64,000 nt of DNA from positions 124,001 to 188,000 of the forward strand of contig JBOFYY010000132.1 of NCBI GenBank assembly GCA_051654905.1, given 5' to 3'. Within the stretch, counting starts at the first letter, position 1. Each line of letters begins with the position of its first letter. A model generated the notes under the pieces. It was not told where the DNA came from and searched no databases. It worked only from the letters and a program-made list of their open reading frames with translations. The DNA comes from JBOFIQ01 sp051654905. GTDB taxonomy: Bacteria; Actinomycetota; Actinomycetes; Propionibacteriales; Propionibacteriaceae. Position numbers and translations under genes: made by a program. Of the stretch, positions 1 through 6,837 are shown one piece after another.

Positions 1-588
1 GCATCCGTGGCTGCCGGCTTGGCGCGGCTGCATCGGGTGATGGCGCACCTGCCGGAGAAATTTGGCTCGCAGGCAACCCCCACGGCGGAGTACGCTCAGC
101 GCGCACGGGAACTCCTCATACATGAGGCGCTTCCGTACACAGATGAGGAATCTGCGCAGATTGCCTCAGGTTTAGACCTCTGGGATGTCGCAACGGTGTC
201 TCAGGGGCCTCAGCAACTGATTCATGGGGATCCGTCGTACCCCAATTTGCGGCTAGATGACCAGGGTCAGCTCACGGGCCTGATCGACTGGGAGTCCGTG
301 CGATGGGATTCGGTTCTGCACGATCTTGCGGTCGTGGGCCAGACGATTCTGTATCGTTCAGGCTGGTCGGATACGCGCGCAGGCCTCGTCACTTTGCTCG
401 GTCTTTATGCGGAGGCTGGCGGGCAGACCTACTCCCTCGACGATCTGCTCCTGTCGATCCTCGGCATCAAGTTCGAGAGCGTCGCACACCATGGACAGAA
501 ACTGGTGGATGGGGCAGGAGATCCCGACTTGGTTCGCTCCCAGGCCAGCAAAATCCACCTCGTGTGCGAGTTGCTCAAGCAGCAGTAG
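1..588 (+). CDS. Phosphotransferase enzyme family protein (APH/choline kinase-like), 5'-truncated by window edge
   Basis: The reading frame is open from base 1, so the N-terminus lies outside the window; a GTG at 7 is probably internal. The visible part carries the kinase-like Brenner motif LIHGDPSYPNL (catalytic Asp and Mg-binding Asn) followed about 20 residues later by LIDWESV, the DFG-equivalent metal site. This is the C-terminal lobe of an aminoglycoside/macrolide phosphotransferase or homoserine/choline kinase-like enzyme; the substrate cannot be told. It lies 35 bp upstream of an MFS exporter on the same strand, so a resistance or biosynthetic role is possible but inferred. The DNA is visibly GC-richer than the window from 6.7 kb onward. 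The C-terminus looks complete, so this is one of only two intact-looking genes in the island. Confidence 0.75.
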   Translation, partial: ASVAAGLARLHRVMAHLPEKFGSQATPTAEYAQRARELLIHEALPYTDEESAQIASGLDLWDVATVSQGPQQLIHGDPSYPNLRLDDQGQLTGLIDWESVRWDSVLHDLAVVGQTILYRSGWSDTRAGLVTLLGLYAEAGGQTYSLDDLLLSILGIKFESVAHHGQKLVDGAGDPDLVRSQASKIHLVCELLKQQ

Positions 589-623
589 TCACGCTCGCGC
601 GGACCTTTTGAGAGGAAGAAACC

Positions 624-1951
624 ATGTCCATGGAGTCGGTTGCCGAAGAGGCAGCACAGACATCGGCACCCGTTACCTCCAGCGAGGAGGGTGCTGTCTT
701 CGTCCAGAATAGTCTCGATCAGGCACCAGAAGCCACGCTGAGCGAATTGTGGACCAACCGCAGTTTCTTATTGGTGTGGGTGGGGCGAAATTTCTGCCGA
801 TTGGGCGATTCCATCCATGAGGTCGCCTTGGCCTGGGTGGTGTACAAGTTGACCGGGTCCGCCCTTGCGATGGGCGCGATGCTGGCGGTCACCGCACTGC
901 CTCAGGTGCTGCTTCTTCTCCTCGGTGGCATGGTCTCCGACCGACTTTCTCGTCGCAAGATTTTGCTCGTGACGGACGGATTATCGGCCGTGGCCGTGGG
1001 CATGCTGGCGTTCTTGTGGTGGCAGGGTTTGCTGACACTGCCGGTCATCCTTGTCACTACCTGCATGATGGGGGCATTAAGCGCTTTCTACGGTCCTGCC
1101 TACGCGCCCCTGCTAGGTGACGTGGTGCCTGAGCGCCTTATTCCTCGCGCTAACGCGGTTGACGGTGCCACCTTCAGCATCATGACGATGGCGGGACCTG
1201 CCCTGGGTGGCCTCTTGGCGGTGTGGTCACCAACATTCGCGCTCGCCTTCAATGCTTTTACCTTCGCGGTCTCATTTGTGTTCTTGTGGGCATTGAACTG
1301 GCAGCGGGCGGGAGGCGTCGAACTGGACAAGATTTCGTGGGAGGGGCTCAAGGAAAGCTTTGACTACGTGATGAAGAAGCGGTGGCTGCTCAATTTGGGC
1401 ATCATCTTTGCGGCCATAAACCTGTTCTGTGTTTCGCCTTATTACGTGCTTCTCCCGCGTGTGATCGCTCATCAGGGCCTGAGTGGCGAAGCTTATGGTC
1501 TTGTCCTCGGCGCCCAAGGCCTCTTCTCGGTGGTGTGCTCGTTGGTGTTGGCCAAATACGAGGAACTCCGTAGGCCTGCCCTGACCGCGTCTGCGGGAGC
1601 AATCTCCATGTGTGGTGGTGCCATTTTTATGGGCAGCGTCACAGACAATCCGGCGGCGATTCTCTTTGCGGGCAGTCTCCTGGGGGCTTCGGTCCTTACC
1701 TCGACGGTGCTGAGCATCCTGCTGCAGACCGTCGTGGACGGAAGCGTTCGGGGCCGCGCTATCAACATTATCCAGTTGATGGCATTGGCGCCGTCACCGC
1801 TGGGCTATCTCGCGGCTAGCTGGGGGCGAAGTTGGGCGACCAGCTGGTAATGGTGACGTCCGGAGCCCTCGCCCTGGCAATCTGCCTCGTGTGCTTGCTG
1901 CTGGGCCGCATGGATGAGGGAATTAAGGCGGCTTGGGCGACTCAAGCATGA
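624..1951 (+). pseudogene. MFS transporter, frameshifted near its C-terminus
   Basis: Major facilitator protein of the small-molecule exporter type. It opens with a soluble acidic leader, then LVWVGRNFCRLGDSIHEVAL in TM1 and a motif-A-like loop MVSDRLSRRKILL between TM2 and TM3. The ATG at 624 follows a purine-rich AGAGGAAG. The first frame ends at 1850 after reading SPLGYLAASWGRS. The natural continuation, LGAKLGDQLVMVTSGALALA and a further hydrophobic helix, is in another frame and ends at a TGA at 1949-1951. A single-base indel near 1815-1826 therefore splits the last helix from the rest. The restored stop overlaps the next gene's ATG (ATGA), which is normal operon packing and supports the restored frame. 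Substrate unknown; a sequencing error cannot be excluded. Confidence 0.7.
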
Positions 1952-2941
1952 ATGGGACTGATCTGACGAACCACCTAGCCGAAACCGTGGTGGAAGTGCC
2001 CCGGCAACTCCCGGTGATCGTGCAGTCCACTCTCGACTTAGCTGGACGTCGGGGGCAGTCCACCTGGGTTGGGTGCGATCAGCATGTAGGGCTAGTGCTG
2101 AAGCAGCGCGACGGCAATATGTGGGAAACTCTGGTTCCCGGTGGGGCCGTGACGGCGGACTCTTGTACCGACGGTGAAGCTGCTCAGGAAATTGGCGCCT
2201 TGCTCCGGCGTGCATGCGACGAGGTCGGAGCCCAAGCGGTGTACTTCCCCTTGACGTACGCATCTGCACGCGCCCACGCCTGGCTGACGACATAGCCGCA
2301 GGTCACGTCATGGGAGTGTCCGGGGTCGCCGTCGGTTCAGGTCGAAGGCCTCGAGGAAGAGTGGGCAGTATTTGCCGCCGCGGGCGTCCGCGGTTCCGTG
2401 GTAGCGCGCTGGCAGACCCGGGTTCAAGCGAGGTGCCTGAACCCGGAAGAAGCGCTCGACGTTTAGAGAGGTTGATCGCCACTCTTGGAAGACGGAGATG
2501 GGATGCAGCATCTTCGATGGTGAGGAGGAGTTCTTCTAGGCCACTCTCTCTAGCGGGTCCTATACGGCAGGGGTCGCCTTTTGCGAAGACACACCCGTTG
2601 CGTACTGCATCGATGCTGGCGTGGGAGACACCCTCCACATGATGGAGTGGAGTTACGACCAGAGGTACCGACACTTATCCCCAGGTAAGTTCCTCGCTCT
2701 CTCCGCCGTACACCACGCGGCTATCGACGGCTATCGGCAACTCGATCTTTACGGCAGTCCCGACACCCTCAAATGCTCGATCGAAACTCATCGTCGACGC
2801 AGGACGGACTTTCTTTGGGTCGCCGATGCATGGCTGACCGAGCACGACGCATTGCGCTCGGAACGCCTTCAGCATGACAGCGGACTCGACTCCGCTTTGA
2901 AAGAGGGCGTCGGTCTTGCCCGCTATTACGGTCACTCATGA
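1948..2941 (+). pseudogene. GNAT-family (FemAB-like) N-acyltransferase, multiply frameshifted
   Basis: Pieces of one GNAT/FemAB-type acyltransferase lie in three frames. The N-terminal part (from ATG 1948, overlapping the MFS stop) ends in YFPLTYASARAHAW. The middle reads GLEEEWAVFAAAGVRGSVVA, then an RHSWKTEMGCSIFDGEEEF stretch typical of the family core. The C-terminal part reads AGVAFCEDTPVAYCID then EWSYDQRYRHLSPGK, the conserved end of GNAT_acetyltransf_6 proteins. At least four indels or stops are needed to join them (near 2300, 2465, 2540 and 2620), so it is a true pseudogene rather than one base-calling error. The family transfers acyl or aminoacyl groups to amines in peptidoglycan, siderophore or antibiotic pathways; the substrate is not recoverable. 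Confidence 0.72.
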
Positions 2942-2971
2942 AGCGGCTCGGCGGAAGGAAAATGGAAAGAC

Positions 2972-4060
2972 ATGGCTCTTCGTGTCACGTTCACGTCGGA
3001 TTGTCCAAGGATCGATGGCGATCTGGTCGCCGATGCCGGGTCCGTATATCGGTCACCACAATGGTGGGCCCTCTATGAGCAGGCGCAAGCAGATGGACGC
3101 CGCGCCGAGTTCGTCAAAGTCGCGCGTGACGAACGCACCACGGCCGCCTTGCCGCTGGTACGTGGTATACGAACAGGCGGCGGAGACGACCACGTCACCC
3201 GCCTTCTCAAACCCACCGTTACGCTGCCGGAAAATGCGCAGACAGTGATGGCGGGATCATGGAACAGCGGATGGTTTTCACCCCTCATCGCGGCGGGTGC
3301 TGAGGAAGACCTGATGTGCGCCGCCGCGGCAGCCCGCGAATCAATGGATCCGGCAGAGATTCTCATGTGGTCGTATCTCGATGAGCGTCTGGCCACCCTC
3401 GTCGCTGATGCTTTCCCCGCGGCCAGGATCCTGCCCTGTGATAGCTATGGCATTATCGATGTTGGTGACGAAGGGTTCGATTCGTGGCTTGCTCGACTCA
3501 GCGTTAGCAGGCGTCACAAAATTCGCCGAGAACTGCATCAGTTCGAGCAGTCGGGAGCCATCGTCAACGTCTGCCCAGCAACCGAACGTATTCCTCAACT
3601 CGCCCGACTCCTTGCCGCCCATAAGGCCAGTCACGGCGGCATGGGTGATGCGGCCGAAATGGAGCGCCCTCATTCAAGGTCAGGTCGACGTCTTTGGGGA
3701 CGCTCTTCTTAGCGTCGATGCCCACGTCGGGGCGAGATTCACGGCGCTTGCACCGTGCTGGCGCACGAGGGTGCCTTGTACTGCCGCTCATACAGTGCCG
3801 CCGATCAATCAATTCCCTTCGAATATTTTGTGCTCGGCTACTACACGCCGATCCGAATCTCGGGCGACTACTCTGCAATGCTGCTTCACGTCGGCCGAGG
3901 TACTGAAGAGACCAAAATCCACCGGGGGGGCGCACTTTCCCCCACGGGCGACAGCATTCATTGGGTCCGGGAAGTCAGGGGCGCTCACTCATGCCGAACA
4001 CTGAGGTGCACTGCGACGTACTCTTCATCCGACACGGGCACGCCCATACTGGCGGCCTAG
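2972..4060 (+). pseudogene. Second GNAT-family (FemAB-like) acyltransferase, frameshifted
   Basis: The first 230 codons from ATG 2972 are clean and include SVSRRHKIRRELHQFEQSG and LARLLAAHKASHGG, as in FemAB-like GNAT proteins. The frame then breaks near 3655: the expected LIQGQVDVFGDALLSVDAHV is in another frame. It returns to the original frame near 3728, giving GEIHGACTVLAHEGALYCRS, EYFVLGYYTPIRI and LLHVGRGTEETKIHRG. The two shifts compensate, but a TAG at 3710-3712 lies between them. A G7 tract near 3925 may hold a third shift, because the frame otherwise runs about 70 bp into the next gene. It lies 30 bp after a related GNAT pseudogene, so the two are probably a tandem pair acting in one pathway. 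Confidence 0.7.
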
Positions 4061-4650
4061 AATATGGCAGTGACGATGTAAGTCGGCTCTCGACTGAAGG
4101 CCACCAGCAGGCACAAGAAATGGCGGAACAGATCGCCCTATGGCGGCCAGACTGTATCTATGCCTCGCCATTTCGGCGAACAATTGAGACGGCCGAGCAT
4201 GTCCGTGCCGCAGTCGGCGAGATTCCGCTCATTCCCTGGGATGGCTTGCGGGAGCGTCACTTTCATTGCTTCGAGGGGCTGACCTATGAGGGGGTTGCCC
4301 AGCACTTTGGAGATCAGGCGGCCGCGCTCCTGTCCCGCTCCGAGCACCTAGAGATCGATGGCGAGGAGTCCATGGCAGCCGCCGTCGATCGCGTCGTCGA
4401 GGCTGTCCGAGGGATCGTCACCCAATCCGCCGGCAAGAAGATAGTCATCGTGTCCCATGGTGGTCCTTACAGCTGGCTGATGTGCCGCCTACTTGGGGTT
4501 GACCTTGACCGGCTACGTCTGTTTCATCTTGACCCGGCGCATGGAGCTCTTCTGCGTCTGCACGCGTCCGAATCAAGCATGGAGTTGTTGGAGTTTCTCG
4601 GTGCCAATCTGAGGAATCTGCCAGCGTCGGAAGTAAAGTCCGGGTGCTAA
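3991..4650 (+). CDS. Histidine phosphatase superfamily protein (phosphoglycerate mutase-like)
   Basis: A 219-residue protein starting at ATG 3991 (MPNTEVHCDVLFIRHGHAHT). The RHG signature with the phospho-accepting His is about 15 residues from the start, where this family places it. YASPFRRTIETAE supplies the second Arg region, and VIVSHGGPYSWL holds the second catalytic His near residue 155. The length matches the dPGM-like branch. The substrate may be a phosphosugar, a nucleotide or a pathway intermediate. It is the only complete reading frame among the neighbouring broken acyltransferase and phosphopantetheinyl transferase genes, so it may be retained by chance. An upstream TTG (3961) would add ten residues without family resemblance. 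Confidence 0.8.
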   Translation: MPNTEVHCDVLFIRHGHAHTGGLEYGSDDVSRLSTEGHQQAQEMAEQIALWRPDCIYASPFRRTIETAEHVRAAVGEIPLIPWDGLRERHFHCFEGLTYEGVAQHFGDQAAALLSRSEHLEIDGEESMAAAVDRVVEAVRGIVTQSAGKKIVIVSHGGPYSWLMCRLLGVDLDRLRLFHLDPAHGALLRLHASESSMELLEFLGANLRNLPASEVKSGC

Positions 4651-4672
4651 CGATGCGCCAGTTGCCAAGTGC

Positions 4673-5327
4673 ATGAGTCGGTCCATGCTGGGAAGTATTC
4701 TTCCTACCTACGTTTGCTGCGGCGAAGAAACAGGGGCGCCCTCCGTAACGACGATCCCATATCCCGAAGAAGCTCACGCGATGCAGTGTTCGGTGGCATC
4801 GCGCCAGCGGGAGTATTACTCCGCGCGGAGCTGCGCCCGTAGCGCGCTCGTTAAACTAGGGGATACTCCTCAGGTAATCCCAACCGGAAAGCATCGCGAA
4901 CCTTTGTTGCCCCCAGACGTCGCTGACTCAATTACGCATTGCCTTGGTTACCGTGCCGCTGCCGTGGCAAATCTCAGCCACGTAGCGTCTCTCGGGATCG
5001 ATGCGGAGCCGAATGCCCCTCTCCCCGCTGGGGTCCTCGAACGCATCTTTGTCAGTTGCAGAAAGAGCAGCTATGCCTGAGATTGAGAGCGGTTGTCACT
5101 GGGATAAGGCACTCTTCAGTGCTAAGGAGTCGATCTTCAAGGCTTCATACATCGAATTCACAAGTATTGAAGTCCGGTTCCATTCATCCCAGCATTTTTC
5201 TGCGCACTTACTTCATGGCATGGAACCGAACAGGTTTGGATGCGGAACGGTCATAGGGGGGTCAATTACGGTGGCACAAAAATTCCTTCTCACCAGTGTT
5301 GTCCTTCCAGCCTTGGGCGGAGACTGA
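4673..5327 (+). pseudogene. 4'-phosphopantetheinyl transferase (EntD/Sfp type), frameshifted
   Basis: The N-terminal portion carries the actinobacterial EntD/PptT pattern: SRQREYYSARSCARSALVKL (charged helix), then HCLGYRAAAVA and SLGIDAEPNAPLP, whose Asp and Glu bind magnesium. The frame stops at 5080, but the essential WDKALFSAKESIFKA motif (Glu and Lys for CoA binding) is in another frame from about 5090, and the tail continues to 5327. One indel near 5065-5085 thus separates the two halves of the active site. Such enzymes load the phosphopantetheine arm on carrier proteins of fatty acid, polyketide or peptide synthases. No synthase is visible here, so the gene probably belonged to a lost cluster; the host must use another PPTase. 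Confidence 0.78.
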
Positions 5328-5522
5328 TCCGTACAGTGCGCCGCTGCGTCGATTGTGCTGGTACTGGTGAATTTCAAGCAGGTTCACGGCCTGCCCAGCA
5401 AAGTTAGTGCATGCCAACGTACCTGTCGTGCCGTCGACCGTGATGACTTGCCCGTCGCACAGCGTTTGCGTCGCACCATGTGCACCCACCAACTGCGACA
5501 GGCGCCGTTATCGAAGATTTGG
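5262..5522 (-). pseudogene. C-terminal gene remnant, possibly a PEP-utilising enzyme mobile domain
   Basis: On the minus strand, just inside the left end of the insertion sequence, the frame reads LSQLVGAHGATQTLCDGQ then VITVDGTTGT, followed by unrelated residues to a stop at 5262. The GA-x-x-AT-x-x-L-x-DGQ-x-x-TVDG-x-x-GT pattern resembles the C-terminal His-domain end of phosphoenolpyruvate-utilising enzymes (PEP synthase, rifampin phosphotransferase). Only about 35 residues support this, so the call is tentative. The fragment is cut at the IS end at 5523 and has no continuation on the other side of the IS. Confidence 0.3.
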
Positions 5523-6702
5523 GGCTCTTCACAGATGAGGGTGTGGATCGGTAGCTGATCCCTGGGCCTGGATGCGGGTCGAGGTCCTTGGGATGGTGGG
5601 AGTTCCTGCACAGCCATCGCCAAAGACCTCGACATGGACCACGCTACCTTCACCTCGCCTGATCTGACCACGTTCTGCCGTTTTGACGACCTCGGACTGA
5701 CCGTCACCGGGCAGCACCTCACACCTGAGCGGACCGTCTTGTTGTGTGCCCGACCCTGCTGGATGACTGGTGTGACCGCTGCGGCGGACAGGGTCTGGTG
5801 CGCGACAGTGTCACTCGCGAACTGGCGCATGTGCCGTTCGGCTGGCGGCCCACCACCCTGCAGGTCCGGCTACGTCGTTACCGCTGCGAAGAGTGTGGGC
5901 ACGTGTGGCCTCACACGCGCAAGGGTGACAAGTACGTCACCGTGGTCATCGACCTCACCCCCGCCTCCACCGGCATCGGGCCCTCGAGGTTGTTGGCGAT
6001 GGTCGAAGACCGCTCGAAGCAGGCCTTCAAGACGTGGCTGGCCGAACAGCCCCAAGCCTGGCGCGACGGCATCACGATCATCGCGATGGACGGGTTCACC
6101 GGCTTCAAAACAGCCGCCACAGAGGAGATCCCGAAGGCCACAGCGGTGATGGACCCCTTCTACGTGATCCGACTCGCTGGTGACGCGTCTGCCGCAGGCG
6201 GGTCCAGATCACACTGCACGGCATCCGCGGGCGCAAGCACCACCCGCTCTGCCAAGTCCGCAGAACCCTTCACACCGGCACCGATCTCCTCAACGACAAA
6301 CAGCGACACCGCTTGGACGAGCTGTTCGGTGATGATCGGCATGTCGAACTCGAGGTCACCGGGGGCGTCTACAAGCGCATGATTACCGTCTACCGCGCCA
6401 ACAGCCGAAAGGAGGGGAATAAGATCATGGCCCGGCTGATCGACTCGATCAGCACAGCAGTCCCCACCAGCCTGGTCGAGGTCGCCCGACTCGGCCGGAC
6501 CCTGACCAAACGCTGGGACGACATCCTCGCGTTCTTCGACCACACCGGTTCCAGCAACGGCCCCACCGAAGCGATCAACGGACGACTGGAACACCTACGC
6601 GGCACCGCACTCGGCTTCCGCAACCTCACCAACTACATCACCCGATCACTACTCGAAGCCGGCGGATTCAGACCCCAACTACACCCCCAATTGTGAAGAG
6701 CC
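5523..6702 (+). mobile_element. Degenerate ISL3-family insertion sequence
   Basis: The element is bounded by near-perfect terminal inverted repeats: GGCTCTTCACAGATG at 5523 and its reverse complement form CAATTGTGAAGAGCC ending at 6702. The GGCTCTTC tip is typical of ISL3 elements. The only gene is an ISL3-type transposase running left to right, and it is broken. The 8 bases outside each end differ (AGATTTGG and GTTAATAT), so the usual 8-bp target duplication is absent. At about 1.18 kb it is shorter than a full element (about 1.4 kb), which fits the deletion inside the transposase gene. Confidence 0.85.
5634..6696 (+). pseudogene. ISL3-family transposase, internally deleted and frameshifted
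   Basis: The N-terminus (ATG 5634) reads FTSPDLTTFCRFDDLGLTVT. After a shift near 5745 the zinc-finger region continues as WCDRCGGQG, RRYRCEECGHVW. The next residues are PHTRKGDKYVTVVIDLTP, which in intact relatives lie about 75-80 residues further on. The helix-turn-helix domain and the first catalytic Asp (the GVDEHVW region) are therefore missing. A further frame change near 6185 leads to the C-terminus with GPTEAINGRLEHLRG and FRNLTNYITRSLLEAGGF, including the DDE glutamate. With these lesions it cannot make active transposase. Confidence 0.85.
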
Positions 6703-6803
6703 GTTAATATCCTCAAAGTTATAGATAGTTCCTAAGCCTATGTTGTCTGCAAAACCAAATAGCAAAAACCTGGTGATTATTTTGATCAAAAGTTGAGGGA
6801 GTT

Positions 6804-6837
6804 CCGATCCATGGCTTAGCTTGAATCCATGGATCGG
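6804..6837. repeat. Perfect 11-bp inverted repeat enclosing the glnE start codon
   Basis: CCGATCCATGG (6804-6814) and CCATGGATCGG (6827-6837) are exact reverse complements around a 12-base loop. The ATG at 6829 used for glnE is inside the right arm. In RNA this would fold the start codon into a stem. The rest of the 126-base gap after the IS is AT-rich and shows no gene or clear Shine-Dalgarno sequence. Confidence 0.7.

Noticed and set aside
1815..1951. Programmed frameshift in the MFS gene
   Set aside because: No slippery heptamer or stimulatory structure is apparent, and neighbouring genes are decayed, so mutation is simpler.
3020..3712. Second GNAT gene as an intact short protein
   Set aside because: Its C-terminal family motifs are present downstream in alternating frames, so the short form is a truncation product.
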